DNA from: Bacteroidales bacterium
GTDB lineage: Bacteria > Bacteroidota > Bacteroidia > Bacteroidales > UBA932
Length of the DNA stretch: 64,000 nt
Assembly (NCBI GenBank): GCA_015060385.1
Contig: SUYO01000001.1
Location: 1 to 64,000, forward strand
Direction of reading: 5' to 3'
Below are positions 25,321 to 35,785 of the stretch, piece by piece. Each line of letters starts with the position of its first letter. Position 1 is the stretch's first letter. The position numbers were made by a program, and so were the translations under genes. Below the pieces are notes generated by a model. That model was not told the origin of the DNA. It saw only the letters and a list, made by a program, of their open reading frames with translations, and made no database searches.

Positions 25321-26415
25321 ATGCCAATGATGAAGATATTCAAAACATTTGCAGGAATCCTGCTTACAATAACCATGTTACTGTCCTGTTCGCCAAGAGA
25401 CAGATACATATCCATAACCGGTTACGCCCAAGGAGGCACATACACCGTCAAGATGAACCTGAACGGAAAGGACGGAATGATCCGTACAAGTCCCGAGGTC
25501 ATCAAGGAGTCAATAGATTCCATCCTCAACGATATAGACAATTCACTGTCAGGATATAACAGGAACTCGCTTCTGAGCCGTTTCAACAACGGCGAGACTA
25601 TAGAGCCGGACAGCATATTCATCGACATATTCAACCATGCTGTAAGGATATACGATGAGACCGGGGGCATAGTCGATGCCGGTTCCGGCCCGCTGTTCGA
25701 CCTCTGGGGATTCGGATTCAAGAGCGGCGACCTTCCTTCGGACGAAAAGGTCGCCGAAGTCATGAAGGCCTGCGGAATGAAAAGGATGTTCCCGCACATC
25801 GAGGACGGAATCAGACAGGACGGCAGCCTGGAAGGCATCAGCATGCTGATGTGTGAGAAGGGAAAGTTCGAGGGCGTGCCACCTCTCCCGACGCTGAACT
25901 ACAACGCCATAGCCCAAGGCTACAGCTGCGATCTTGTGGCTGAATATCTCTACTCCATCGGAGTAAAGGACATGCTTGTAGACATCGGGGAAATCTTCTG
26001 CGACGGAGTGAATCCATCCGGTCAGCCATGGTCGCTTGGAATAGACCGTCCGGTCGACGGAAACAATGAGCTCGGAGCACAGCTACAGGGAATATTCCGA
26101 GCGCCGGCAGGGCCTCACGGCATCGTGACATCTGGAAACTACAGGAAATTCTATATCCGCGATGGAAAGAAATTTGCGCATTCTATAGACCCTCGCACCG
26201 GATACCCTGTGACCCACAACCTTTTAAGCGCGACAATAGTTGCAGCTGACGGACTGACAGCTGACGCCTATGCAACGTACTGCATGGTAGTGGGCCTGGA
26301 AGAGTCCATGAAACTGCTGGACAGCCGTCCCGATCTTGAAGGATGCCTCATCTTTGATGAAGACGGCACCTTCAAGACATGGTGTTCCGAAGGTTTCGTA
26401 CTGGAGGAAATCTGA
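25321..26415 (+). CDS. apbE: FAD:protein FMN transferase (ApbE)
   Basis: About 364 residues from the ATG at 25321 (ATGs at 25327 and 25330 also fit; the last gives MKIFKTFAGILL). Lipoprotein: signal ends LLSC. Attaches FMN from FAD to threonine residues of Rnf and Nqr subunits on the outer face of the inner membrane. Motifs: GGTYTVKM, DNSLSGYNRNSLLSRFN, TGGIVDAGSGPLFDLWGFG, LNYNAIAQGYSCDLVAEYL, VDIGEIFCDG, RKFYIRDGKKFAHSIDPRTG and DGLTADAYATYCMVVG. No Rnf or Nqr genes lie nearby. Confidence 0.93.
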   Translation: MPMMKIFKTFAGILLTITMLLSCSPRDRYISITGYAQGGTYTVKMNLNGKDGMIRTSPEVIKESIDSILNDIDNSLSGYNRNSLLSRFNNGETIEPDSIFIDIFNHAVRIYDETGGIVDAGSGPLFDLWGFGFKSGDLPSDEKVAEVMKACGMKRMFPHIEDGIRQDGSLEGISMLMCEKGKFEGVPPLPTLNYNAIAQGYSCDLVAEYLYSIGVKDMLVDIGEIFCDGVNPSGQPWSLGIDRPVDGNNELGAQLQGIFRAPAGPHGIVTSGNYRKFYIRDGKKFAHSIDPRTGYPVTHNLLSATIVAADGLTADAYATYCMVVGLEESMKLLDSRPDLEGCLIFDEDGTFKTWCSEGFVLEEI

Positions 26416-26423
26416 TAATCAGA

Positions 26424-28835
26424 CTATTTCACAAAATGCGAGAGGATCTCATCAAGCTCGTCGAATGTCGTGACAAGCACCTGACGAGGCTTCGATCCTT
26501 CCTGAGGTCCGACAATGCCGGCTCCTTCAAGCTGATCCATCACACGCCCGGCCCTCGCATATCCCATACCCAGACGGCGCTGGAGATCGGATGTCGATCC
26601 TCTCTGCGAGGTTACGATCATACGTGCCGCATCCTCGAACAGAGGGTCTATGTTCTGCATATCTATGGTACCACCGCTTGTCTCTCCGTCCTGTGATTCC
26701 GGAACAGGGAGGTAGTAAGGGGTATTGCAGCACTGCCTGTAGCCTGTCTGCTCTCCGATGAACTTCGTGATCTTGTTGATCTCTGCCATACTTACAAGAG
26801 CGCACTGGACACGCTCCATCTCGACACCCGCATAGTAGAGCATATCACCCCTACCTATCAGATTCTCTGCTCCGTATGAATCCAGGATTGTCCTTGAATC
26901 CACTCCTGACACGACTCTGAAGGCGATTCGTGTCGGGAAGTTGGTCTTGATAAGGCCTGTGATGACATTGACGGAAGGTCGCTGGGTCGCTATGATCACA
27001 TGAAGACCGGCCGCCCTACCCTTCTGCGCCAGACGAACGATGGAATCACTTATGTTCTTGGCACATTTCCTCGCATCAGCATTGGCACCACCGGTCATGG
27101 TGAGGTCGGCATACTCATCGATCACGACTACCAGATAAGGCAGGAACTTATGTCCGTCCGTTGGGAGAAGATGGCGGTCCTTGTACTTCTCATTATAGAG
27201 CTTGATATCGTTCACTCCGGCAGATGCAAGGAGCTTGTATCTCTCATCCATCTCGATACAGAGGGAGTTGAGAACGGCTTCAGCCTGCTTTGGCTGCTTG
27301 ATGATGGCATTCTCCTTCTCATCCTCCTCGCTTGCAGCCATAGGAAGGACTGCCAGATAATGCTTCAGGAGAGCATTATATGCGGTGAACTCCACCATCT
27401 TAGGGTCGATGAACACGAACTTCAGCTCGGTAGGATGCTTGGCATAAAGCAGAGATGATATTATAACATTGAGGCCTACCGACTTACCCTGCTTTGTAGC
27501 TCCGGCAATGAGAAGATGAGGAGCATCTGTAAGGTCGAAGGTCTTCACCTCTTGAGTGATCGTATATCCGATGGCTACAGGAAGTTCCGCCTTGCTGTTG
27601 CGGAACGAATCGTCGTTCAACATCGACTTGAGAGGGACTATTGAAGGAGTGTTGTTAGGCACCTCTATTCCCACACAGTCAGGAAGAGTCACTACGCGGA
27701 CTCCGCTTGCCCCCAAAGCCATCGCAATCTCCCTGTGGAGGTTTTCAATCGCTGACACGCGTACTCCTGCAGATGGAACGACCTTGTACAGAGTAACTGT
27801 AGGACCCACCACTGCTGTCACCCGGTCCACTTCTATCCTGTAGTTCTGAAGGGTCGCCCGTATACGGTTGTTGTTGATATCAAGTTCCTGCTGACTTACC
27901 TTATGCTGGCCGTCCGCATAGTCCTTGAGAAGGTCAAGAGGCGGGAACTTGAATCGTTCAAGTTCCTCTCTGTTATCGATACGAGGGAGTTCCTCCGTCA
28001 CTTTCTCCGAGAAGTCACCGCCCATGATCACTTCTATCTCAGCACTGATTTCTTCTGAAGGTTCTTCAGATTCTTCTGCCGGGAACGTCACATCAGGCGA
28101 CGGAACGGGAGGGACGTCATCGATCAGTTCGAACGGTTCCTCCTCCGGAAGGATTTCGGTCTCATCATCAGACTTTACAAGAGGTTCAAAATCGTCAGGA
28201 GTAAGGCTTTCTTCGTCCGGGATTACTTCGGGTTCCTCTTCTACTGGTTCTTCAACAGTTTTCTTGCCGGTTGCCGCAAACCAGCTCGCGAAACGACCGT
28301 TAGCAAAGAGCAGCCAGGCTACAGCCAGTGCAGCCAATATCAGGGCTGAAGCAAGAGAACCGACAAGATTTTCCATCCATGCATTGACAGCGTGACCGGC
28401 ATCACCGCCCAATCCTCCGCCAAATGCAGTATCAGGACCTGTGAGCATCGAAACATATGACAGGATCATCGAAGAAAGGAAAGCTCCGATGACTGTTATG
28501 AAAGTGGTCTTCAGGAGACCTATATGCCTGTTCCAGAAGAAGAGTCTGTATGCAACTGCACCCAGCAGAAAGATCAGGGCAAAACTTCCAAGACCGAAGC
28601 ATCCGGAAACAAGGAAGCGGCTCCATCGATATCCTAGCTTTCCTCCCCAGTTCTCTACCTGGACACCTTTCTCCATCATGTCCGGATGTGACATCAGACT
28701 TTGGTCGGCCTGCCACGTAAAAAGGTAGGAGATCACTGACACCAGTGTGAATAAAGCAAACACAAGCACCGCGATGCCTGTGTATTTCAATATATTGGAT
28801 TTCTTTTCAGGATCCAGATTGGAAAAGAATTTCAT
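26424..28835 (-). CDS. ftsK: DNA translocase FtsK/SpoIIIE
   Basis: 803 residues from the ATG at 28835; the longer frame to 28952 overlaps the DUF4290 gene and is rejected. Septal ATPase that pumps chromosomal DNA during division. Four membrane segments (about 16-39, 74-97, 108-131, 157-178), an acidic linker (about 190-285), then the motor: LDINNNRIRATLQNY, Walker A GATKQGKS at 445-452, VVVIDEYADLTMTGG (Walker B), LAQKGRAAGLHVIIATQRPS, and a C-terminal winged-helix gamma domain (LQRRLGMGYARAGRVMDQLE) that reads polar DNA sequences. Starts one base after the DUF4290 stop. Confidence 0.96.
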   Translation of the reverse strand: MKFFSNLDPEKKSNILKYTGIAVLVFALFTLVSVISYLFTWQADQSLMSHPDMMEKGVQVENWGGKLGYRWSRFLVSGCFGLGSFALIFLLGAVAYRLFFWNRHIGLLKTTFITVIGAFLSSMILSYVSMLTGPDTAFGGGLGGDAGHAVNAWMENLVGSLASALILAALAVAWLLFANGRFASWFAATGKKTVEEPVEEEPEVIPDEESLTPDDFEPLVKSDDETEILPEEEPFELIDDVPPVPSPDVTFPAEESEEPSEEISAEIEVIMGGDFSEKVTEELPRIDNREELERFKFPPLDLLKDYADGQHKVSQQELDINNNRIRATLQNYRIEVDRVTAVVGPTVTLYKVVPSAGVRVSAIENLHREIAMALGASGVRVVTLPDCVGIEVPNNTPSIVPLKSMLNDDSFRNSKAELPVAIGYTITQEVKTFDLTDAPHLLIAGATKQGKSVGLNVIISSLLYAKHPTELKFVFIDPKMVEFTAYNALLKHYLAVLPMAASEEDEKENAIIKQPKQAEAVLNSLCIEMDERYKLLASAGVNDIKLYNEKYKDRHLLPTDGHKFLPYLVVVIDEYADLTMTGGANADARKCAKNISDSIVRLAQKGRAAGLHVIIATQRPSVNVITGLIKTNFPTRIAFRVVSGVDSRTILDSYGAENLIGRGDMLYYAGVEMERVQCALVSMAEINKITKFIGEQTGYRQCCNTPYYLPVPESQDGETSGGTIDMQNIDPLFEDAARMIVTSQRGSTSDLQRRLGMGYARAGRVMDQLEGAGIVGPQEGSKPRQVLVTTFDELDEILSHFVK

Positions 28836-28836
28836 G

Positions 28837-29508
28837 TTATTTCTTCCTATAGTTGTTCTTCTGATTGTTTCTCTGCTTGTTCTGGCTTCTGGCTGATCTC
28901 GCCGGATTGATTCCCGGCCTTGAGAAGTTCTGTCCGGAATCAACTCTTCCAAGCTGAAGTCCTTCAGGCACCTTTATCCTATAGTCGGAAAGTTTCTCTA
29001 TATCCTGGAAAATCGTTTCGTCTGATACAGTGTCCTTATTCCAGATGAGATACTGCTGTCTCATGTATATGGCAAGGGAACGTATCATTGCAGTCTTTGA
29101 ATCCCCGTCTTCCTTCTCGGCAATAAGGTCTATGATGCTCTCGATGTTACGTCCGTAATGGGTAGCCTTGATAGGCTTGTTCTTGATCGGAACGACCTCC
29201 GGACGTTCATTCAGGCTCTCTGGAGCCGGCATCGGATACGGAGCATCAACATCAAGGTCAAAGCCGGAGATTATGAAAAGGTGATCCCACAGCTTATGCT
29301 CGTAATCTTCAAGAAGGTGCACCGAAGGATTGAGGATCTCCATGACCTTTATGATGGCCCTGGCCTGCTCGTTACGCTTTTCCCTATCTTCTATCGTCTT
29401 CAGATAATCCACCATCTTCTGGACATTTCTTCCATATTCAGGAATATACAGCTTAACCCTCTCAGTATTGTAAAGCAGTTTACACGTATCTATCTCTTTA
29501 TTCTCCAT
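28837..29508 (-). CDS. DUF4290 domain-containing protein
   Basis: 223 residues. LLYNTERVKLYIPEYGRNVQKMVDYLKTIEDREKR at the N-terminus and YGRNIESIIDLIAEKED in the middle match DUF4290, a helical Bacteroidota family of unknown function. The C-terminal 40 residues are basic and Asn/Gln/Arg-rich (SARSQNKQRNNQKNNYRKK), suggesting nucleic-acid contact. One base upstream of ftsK and under the promoter at 29531, so a part in division or chromosome handling is possible but unproven. Confidence 0.85.
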   Translation of the reverse strand: MENKEIDTCKLLYNTERVKLYIPEYGRNVQKMVDYLKTIEDREKRNEQARAIIKVMEILNPSVHLLEDYEHKLWDHLFIISGFDLDVDAPYPMPAPESLNERPEVVPIKNKPIKATHYGRNIESIIDLIAEKEDGDSKTAMIRSLAIYMRQQYLIWNKDTVSDETIFQDIEKLSDYRIKVPEGLQLGRVDSGQNFSRPGINPARSARSQNKQRNNQKNNYRKK

Positions 29509-29530
29509 AATAATTCAGTCAGTCAATCTG

Positions 29531-29538
29531 CAAATATA
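29531..29538 (-). promoter_or_regulatory. -7 element of the DUF4290-ftsK operon
   Basis: TATATTTG on the minus strand, 22 bases before the ATG at 29508. No clear -33 box; it lies in the short gap after addA. Confidence 0.55.
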
Positions 29539-29545
29539 CAAATTT

Positions 29546-32500
29546 TTAAAGTATCCTCATCACTTCTCCGGTATGGACATACCACAAAAATGACGACACA
29601 TCTTCATAACCCATGCGGTTCCATATACGTGCATACTTCCTGACCTGCCTTTCATAGCCCGGACGATGCTCTCCGAACTTGAAATCTATCACAGAAACCG
29701 TGTTTCCGGATATCACCACTCTGTCAGGACGGTAGACGGCTCCATCTGAATCCATTATCTCGGTCTCATTCAGAACCTTCGCATCCCCCTCAGGAAACCA
29801 TCCGTACTCTTCCTGCACGCGGGCAATTGCGGAACGCAGGTGTCCGCGTGCAGTTTCCGCCTCTTCAGACGTCATTTCTCCTGCACGCACTGCCTTGGAG
29901 ACCGCTCTATCCAGATCGGAAGGGGTCTTCACGTCTGAAAGTATATCATGCAGTACAACACCCTTGATCCTTCTGGAAGCAGAGTATCCGGCATCACCTG
30001 ACGCAGAGAAGAAGTCTATCGAATCCGAAGAAAACTTAAGTCTCCCCCTTTCGCCTATACTGTCTGCATCCTCAAGAGAAGAATTCAGCGGGATAGACGG
30101 ATATTCGCTTCCCTGAGCCACCTCGAATGTAACGACACCGGACTGTCCGTCCTTGCAGAACAGTTCAAAATCCACGAATGAACCTGAATCAAAACGTTCA
30201 GTTCCATTGTCTGCATACCTGTCCATATCCCCTCCCAGACAAAGACCTGAAGCATACCAGTACAATATCTGCGACATATCCGCGAACTGGCTCAGGTCTC
30301 CCTCGCCCAGAGCCTTCACACACTTGGCAGACGGAGTCCCGGCAATAAGATGCATGCCCAATGCCGGCCTGGTCATGGCCACGTACAATGTGTTCATGTT
30401 ATCCACATATTGAAGGAAGCGCTCCTTACGGTAATCCTCTGCAAACAAGGTCGATGCGGACGAGGACGAAAGAGAGACATCATACACTCCTTCTGCAACT
30501 CCCTCAAGATCAGTACCCTTCAGATCAGGAGCACACCAGCTTTCATCACTCCGGAAAAGTTTTATATTCTCTACAAAAGGTATTATCACATATGGAAATG
30601 CAAGACCCTTGGACTTGTGTATGGTCATGACCCTTACACTTTCACCGGCTGAAGGAGAACTGATTGAAGGATTCTCTCCTTCCCACCATTTCAGGAAGCC
30701 CCTCAAGGCATTGCCGTTGGATGAGACGTAATCCTGGAGGTTATCCATAAAGGTCTGTACATGAAGAGCCTCCTTATGCCAAAGGCCCTCCCTGTCAGTT
30801 TCAACAAGATCCCGGAAAAGAGATTCCGCCATATCCGTAAGCGACATGCTGCCTTCGGGAATATTGATGTTGAGCGAAGCCGCCAGATAGCTTCCCACGG
30901 TATCCTGAGGATTCTCCACACATGACATCAGTGACACTATCCTTCTGACCATCATGGAATTCTTCACTCTCAGCGAATCGTCCGTGATCACAGGTACTCC
31001 ATTCCCGATGAGGAAGGAGGCGACAGACTCTCCTATCGCATTGCTTCTGACCAGGACAGCTATGTCGGAAAGACGTGCTCCATGCGATCGTACTTCCATG
31101 ACGCTGTCGAGAACTTTCTGAAGTTCCTCATCCTTGTCACAGAATGTAAGACTGACACTCCCGGAAGGCTGGTCGGTCCTGGCAACCTTCTGAACCACAT
31201 CCGAATATATCGAGGCCATCCTTCCCTGGTCCTCATCACTGCCCATATTATCAATTATGGCGGCTGCGGAGCTGAAGAAACCGTTATTGAACTCCACTAC
31301 CGATGAGAGACTTCGATAATTGGTATCCAGGATCTTCTCCTGATGTCGCGGAAACTTCTCCGGAACCGTCTTGTCCAGAAGCTTCCAGTCAGATCCCCTC
31401 CACCGGTAGATGCTCTGCTTGACATCTCCCACGATGAGATTTTCTCCACCTTGTCCCTCGCTGTTCTCCAGCAACGGGCAGAAGTTCTGCCACTGGACCT
31501 GTGCAGTATCCTGAAACTCGTCAAGCAGGAAATGCTCAAATCGGACACCCAGCTTCTCATAGACAAAAGGGGCATCCGAGCCATCGATTATATCTTTGAG
31601 AATTGTATTGGAATCATCTATGCAAAGCACGTTCTTCTCCTTCATGATAGCCTTGAAGGTACGGTTGAGCTCGTCTGCCACACCTAACCCATATAGCTGC
31701 GAATCGAGAATCAAGGCTGTATTGTATACTGAAAACTCCATTCCGAACATGGAAACAAACTCCTCCAGAGGCGCCTCCATGAAAGGATAGACCTTCGGAA
31801 GAAGGATCTTGGCCTTAGCCTTTGCAAACCATTTGTCAGGATCAGAAGCCTTTGACATAAAGGAAGACGTCGGAGCTTCCAGCTTCCTGTCCGGATCAAG
31901 GTCAGCATAATCATACAGTTTGTCAAGGAACTTGCCGTTGCTTTCCGAAGGATTTACACCGGCCTGCTCAAGCACATTCAGGACAGACCTGGCCTTTAAA
32001 GACAGTTTCTCGCGGAAACCGTCCCTGAGCTGACGGCATTTTTCCCTCACTGCTGCAAGATGTTCCTTCGAACACATGGCTTCCTCATCAACGCCTGCGG
32101 CAGCCATGGCCACCTGACGCTGAGGTGACATAAGACGCTTTGACATTTCCATAAGGTTTGCGTCGAGACTGTATCGTCCCCCTGCCTCAATCTGCTCAAG
32201 CACATTGGCTGTAAGCCATGAAAGCAGGGCTCCGCTTTCTTCCGTAAGCGAATCCAGGATGCGGTCTACGCTTTCTGCCACAAGCGAGTCCTTGTCCAGT
32301 TCCACCTGGTACGAGGCGAACTGACCTATCTCCCTTGAAAATGCCTTCAAGGTCTGCTGGAAGAACTTGTCTATGGTGCTTACCGCAAAAGCGCTGTAAT
32401 CATGCAGGATGTCATGCAGCACCCTCTCGGCCTTGCGTCTGAGATCATCGAAAGAAGTAAAAAGTGAAGGCACAAACCTGTCACGATACCCTGACTTCTC

Positions 32501-32695
32501 CGGATATGTAGAAAGAACGAAGAGTTCCTTCATGATACGGTTCTTCATCTCGTCAGTAGCCTTGTTGGTAAAGGTCACTGCGAGTATATGCCTGTAGGCA
32601 TACCTGTCATCGCTTTTCAGCAGAAGCCCTATGTACTTGCCGGCGAGGTTATAGGTCTTTCCGGATCCCGCCGATGCTTTCATTATCTCCAGCAT
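29546..32695 (-). CDS. addA: AddA-type helicase-nuclease subunit (UvrD/RecB family)
   Basis: 1049 residues from the ATG at 32695, one base after the addB stop; the longer frame overlaps addB. 3'-5' superfamily 1 helicase of double-strand-break repair. Walker A ASAGSGKT at residues 7-14, ILAVTFTNKATDEMKNRI (motif Ia), HFLLDEFQDTAQVQW (Walker B), VGDVKQSIYRWRGSD (motif III), VRVMTIHKSKGLAFPYVI (motif V) and NTLYVAMTRP (motif VI). The C-terminal PD-(D/E)XK nuclease appears as YRPDRVVISGNTVSVIDFKFGE. Works with the adjacent AddB. Confidence 0.92.
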   Translation of the reverse strand: MLEIMKASAGSGKTYNLAGKYIGLLLKSDDRYAYRHILAVTFTNKATDEMKNRIMKELFVLSTYPEKSGYRDRFVPSLFTSFDDLRRKAERVLHDILHDYSAFAVSTIDKFFQQTLKAFSREIGQFASYQVELDKDSLVAESVDRILDSLTEESGALLSWLTANVLEQIEAGGRYSLDANLMEMSKRLMSPQRQVAMAAAGVDEEAMCSKEHLAAVREKCRQLRDGFREKLSLKARSVLNVLEQAGVNPSESNGKFLDKLYDYADLDPDRKLEAPTSSFMSKASDPDKWFAKAKAKILLPKVYPFMEAPLEEFVSMFGMEFSVYNTALILDSQLYGLGVADELNRTFKAIMKEKNVLCIDDSNTILKDIIDGSDAPFVYEKLGVRFEHFLLDEFQDTAQVQWQNFCPLLENSEGQGGENLIVGDVKQSIYRWRGSDWKLLDKTVPEKFPRHQEKILDTNYRSLSSVVEFNNGFFSSAAAIIDNMGSDEDQGRMASIYSDVVQKVARTDQPSGSVSLTFCDKDEELQKVLDSVMEVRSHGARLSDIAVLVRSNAIGESVASFLIGNGVPVITDDSLRVKNSMMVRRIVSLMSCVENPQDTVGSYLAASLNINIPEGSMSLTDMAESLFRDLVETDREGLWHKEALHVQTFMDNLQDYVSSNGNALRGFLKWWEGENPSISSPSAGESVRVMTIHKSKGLAFPYVIIPFVENIKLFRSDESWCAPDLKGTDLEGVAEGVYDVSLSSSSASTLFAEDYRKERFLQYVDNMNTLYVAMTRPALGMHLIAGTPSAKCVKALGEGDLSQFADMSQILYWYASGLCLGGDMDRYADNGTERFDSGSFVDFELFCKDGQSGVVTFEVAQGSEYPSIPLNSSLEDADSIGERGRLKFSSDSIDFFSASGDAGYSASRRIKGVVLHDILSDVKTPSDLDRAVSKAVRAGEMTSEEAETARGHLRSAIARVQEEYGWFPEGDAKVLNETEIMDSDGAVYRPDRVVISGNTVSVIDFKFGEHRPGYERQVRKYARIWNRMGYEDVSSFLWYVHTGEVMRIL

Positions 32696-32696
32696 A

Positions 32697-35606
32697 TCAT
32701 CTACCGCAAATGTTCTTGAAATCACAATATCCGCACACCTTGGCGTCTTCTGTTCTTCTGAAAGGGACAGAGGTATCATACATTTCATCCAGAAGAGAAG
32801 CCAATCGCCCCGATACAGCCTTGTAGAATGTCTTGTTAAGAGGCATGGTCACCGGAGCTTCCTTAAACAGAGAAGAAGTAGAGTAGACACAGTTCCATAT
32901 ATTCCTGCCCTCAATCTCAGGCCTGCCCTGCAGAAGCATGTCATATATGAAGAACTGGAGGGCAATCTTCGGCCTTTCCTTCACATCAGGCGTGAATATG
33001 GCATCAGCTATGGCCTCTGCATTCCCGTCATGGATATTCTGATCATCCTCCAGCACCTTGCCTGTCTTGTAGTCCACCACCCTTGCCTGGTCGTCGCTGA
33101 AACTGTCGAGACGGTCAATGAAGCCCTTGAAACGCTGACCATGGAATTCCCCGCTTACCTTCAGTTCACGTCCAAGGATTTCAAAATGGTCACGTCCGGC
33201 TGCGGATAAAAGTTCCAGGTCTCTCTGAAGAGTCTTCATCACATACATCGATATCACATCCGCAACGACAAGATTCCTTCCGGTTATCTCAACGGTATTG
33301 AGTTGACGCACAATCAATGACCGGACTTTCAGCTTTATGTCAGTTTCCCTTTCGAGCCATCCTTCCATATATCCTCTTGTTATCCTTTCCATAGGCTTTA
33401 CCGGGAGCCCTCCATACGGAAGGCTGTCATCGAAGAAAAAATCAGGTCTCATGGCATAAGAATCAGAGTAAAGGGAACGCATGGCCTCATGATATACGGT
33501 TCCGAACATGCCGTAGTCCAGAGATTCGGTAACCTCTTCTTCTGCCTTCAGCCCCTTGACCACATTATAATAGAACTTGGCCGGACAGGCAAGGTAATTC
33601 TGCACGGCTGTCGCGGAAAGGACGGTCTCCCTTATCTTTGCAACATCCTCTTCAGTCTTTACGACAGGTTCAAGATCACCCAGCCCCATAGCTCCGAACT
33701 TTACCACATACCTGCGGACAGGAAGTCTGAAATGGTACTCAAGCTGCTTGATGAAACGGCTTTCCTCACCTGATTTCAGTCCCTCGGTCCTTGTATCAAC
33801 AAGCATCCAGACGGTTTTTGCGCGTGAGATCATCCTATAGAAGTAATAGGCCCACATGGCATCCTGATATTCGTACGTCGGCATCCGGAATCCTCTTCTC
33901 AATTCCGGAGGAATGAAGGAAGAGCTGACGCTTCTGCGCGGAAAGACACCTTCATTGGCAGAAAGTATTATCATGTTTTCAAAATCCAGAGCCCTGGTTT
34001 CGAGAGGGCCCATAATCTGCAGGCCTTTGAGAGGCTCACCCTTGAAATGGACAGAAACAGCACTCAGAAGCTGGTCAAGAAGTCTGACATAGGTTACAGG
34101 AAGGACCTCAAGACCGATTTCCTGAAGTATGCAGGTACATCTATGGTATTCCCTGGCATATTCAAGCTCCAGCGCAAGTCCGGGATCCTCAGCCAGAAGT
34201 GGAGCAATTGCAGTTATGACCTCCTTCTGATAAAGCGCAAAAGCCTCTACCTGTCCTGAAGACTTATCCTTAGGGTCCGTGACAACCGGATGGAAAAGAG
34301 TATCCAGAAGAGGAGTTCCGTTAAGTTCCTCCTGAGGTATATAGTATTTTGCCGCCTCCCTGACCTTGGAGACAATCTCATTCGTCTGCCCGTCTGCGGC
34401 CTTTCTGAAGATCGCACTGGAGAATATATCCCAAACCTGCTTGTGGTAGAAATACCATTTGCCTGAACGGCATACCGTATGAAGCTGCATGGAAGCGACA
34501 TCCGCCATCATGGCATACAGCAGGCTTCCCTTCATCGGCAGACCCATGGTGACATTTATATCCCTGATGTCTTCAGGTATTGAATTAAGGACAGGAACCA
34601 GCAGTGCCTCGTCCGGAAGGACGACGGCGGTATCACTTCCCACCTTCGAAAGAATATCCGGAAGGCGTTTGGCCATTCCGGTAGATGACGCAACGCTGAC
34701 AATGTTCACTTCAGGCAATACGGTTTCAGGCTCACTCCATCCGTCAACCTGAGGAAACTCCTTAAGATTGTCCTTCATGAAGAACGAAGCCTTGTTCTGT
34801 CCGTCACGTATCATTTCGCCTGTCCAGTCCCAGCAGAACTGCGCCATTCCTGCGTTCCTGAGAGCTCGCAAGACTGTCTTCTCACATTCATTCAAAGCAT
34901 TCAGCCCGACAAAAACAAAGGTGATATCCTTTTCGAATACCCCGGCAAAGACATCCGAGGCAGGCACATCATGCAACTTCTCCGCCAAGGTCCTGTAGAC
35001 CATTCCCTCATATGCCATTCCTGCAGACGAAAGAATCTCACGGAACTTGTAATACAGATCTGCCAGGATGTTCCACATCTGAAGGAAGCGGATCTTTACA
35101 CCTGCCTTGTCCGGATCTGCAATCAGCAGACCGGACCTGTCCTTGAAATGATTAACCAGAGCTTCCACTGCTTTTCTCTGAGTCTCGGTCAGATATGACA
35201 ACGAATCCTGGATATCCTTATAATCCTTTATGTTTGTAAATATCTGTTTCGGATCTACAAGATATTTGTCGACATCATCAAAGTCACCCAGTATCACGTC
35301 ACCCCAGAACACGAATTCATCCAGAGATTCCGCTGCAGGATTCATAGCGCAGTAACCCTCATATAAGGCAAGCAGAAGCCTGACCTTATCCGAGGGATGA
35401 ATACCCAAGGACTTATGGAAGAAATCGTTTATCGTCAACATCTCAGGCATAAGGAAGGGCTGCGCCGACGTATCGGCAGCAACAGCATCAGCGAGGTGTT
35501 TCCTGAAGAACACCATGGCTCGACGGTTCGGAAAGATGAAACATCTTCCCGAAATCCTTCCCGTACTGTAATAAAGGTCCGCGACCTGCTTCAAAAATGG
35601 TTTCAT
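32697..35606 (-). CDS. addB: AddB-type nuclease subunit (PD-(D/E)XK, Fe-S)
   Basis: 969 residues from the ATG at 35606. A -7 element lies only five bases upstream and excludes the longer frame to 35648. Partner of AddA in end resection. N-terminal inactivated helicase fold (GRCFIFPNRRAMVFFRKHL), middle helicase-like region (LETRALDFENMIILSANEGVFP), C-terminal nuclease (GFIDRLDSFSDDQARVVDYKTGK) and iron-sulfur cysteines: one in NYLACPAKFYYN and three in CGYCDFKNICG at the C-terminus. The usual phylum form of AddAB. Confidence 0.9.
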   Translation of the reverse strand: MKPFLKQVADLYYSTGRISGRCFIFPNRRAMVFFRKHLADAVAADTSAQPFLMPEMLTINDFFHKSLGIHPSDKVRLLLALYEGYCAMNPAAESLDEFVFWGDVILGDFDDVDKYLVDPKQIFTNIKDYKDIQDSLSYLTETQRKAVEALVNHFKDRSGLLIADPDKAGVKIRFLQMWNILADLYYKFREILSSAGMAYEGMVYRTLAEKLHDVPASDVFAGVFEKDITFVFVGLNALNECEKTVLRALRNAGMAQFCWDWTGEMIRDGQNKASFFMKDNLKEFPQVDGWSEPETVLPEVNIVSVASSTGMAKRLPDILSKVGSDTAVVLPDEALLVPVLNSIPEDIRDINVTMGLPMKGSLLYAMMADVASMQLHTVCRSGKWYFYHKQVWDIFSSAIFRKAADGQTNEIVSKVREAAKYYIPQEELNGTPLLDTLFHPVVTDPKDKSSGQVEAFALYQKEVITAIAPLLAEDPGLALELEYAREYHRCTCILQEIGLEVLPVTYVRLLDQLLSAVSVHFKGEPLKGLQIMGPLETRALDFENMIILSANEGVFPRRSVSSSFIPPELRRGFRMPTYEYQDAMWAYYFYRMISRAKTVWMLVDTRTEGLKSGEESRFIKQLEYHFRLPVRRYVVKFGAMGLGDLEPVVKTEEDVAKIRETVLSATAVQNYLACPAKFYYNVVKGLKAEEEVTESLDYGMFGTVYHEAMRSLYSDSYAMRPDFFFDDSLPYGGLPVKPMERITRGYMEGWLERETDIKLKVRSLIVRQLNTVEITGRNLVVADVISMYVMKTLQRDLELLSAAGRDHFEILGRELKVSGEFHGQRFKGFIDRLDSFSDDQARVVDYKTGKVLEDDQNIHDGNAEAIADAIFTPDVKERPKIALQFFIYDMLLQGRPEIEGRNIWNCVYSTSSLFKEAPVTMPLNKTFYKAVSGRLASLLDEMYDTSVPFRRTEDAKVCGYCDFKNICGR

Positions 35607-35611
35607 GTATG

Positions 35612-35619
35612 CAAAGATA
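35612..35619 (-). promoter_or_regulatory. -7 element of addB-addA, five bases from the start codon
   Basis: TATCTTTG on the minus strand, followed by five bases and ATG (35606). Transcription should begin at or within a few bases of the start codon, so the mRNA is probably leaderless. Confidence 0.6.
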
Positions 35620-35691
35620 GGCTTATTCATTGCCAAATCACGGCACATCAGATTTTTTTTATCATTTTTTGATTATTTTTACATCAAAGTG

Positions 35692-35721
35692 TTGGAGATA
35701 TCGATTTTTTACCTACCTTTG
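35692..35721 (+). promoter_or_regulatory. Promoter of the rubredoxin-rubrerythrin pair
   Basis: TTG (35692-35694), 19 bases, TACCTTTG (35714-35721), then a 64-base leader to the rubredoxin start. Confidence 0.72.
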
Positions 35722-35785
35722 CATCAGATTCAATTTTGAATCTTTCAAAACTAAATTTATTAACCGATAAAAACGAAAATATATT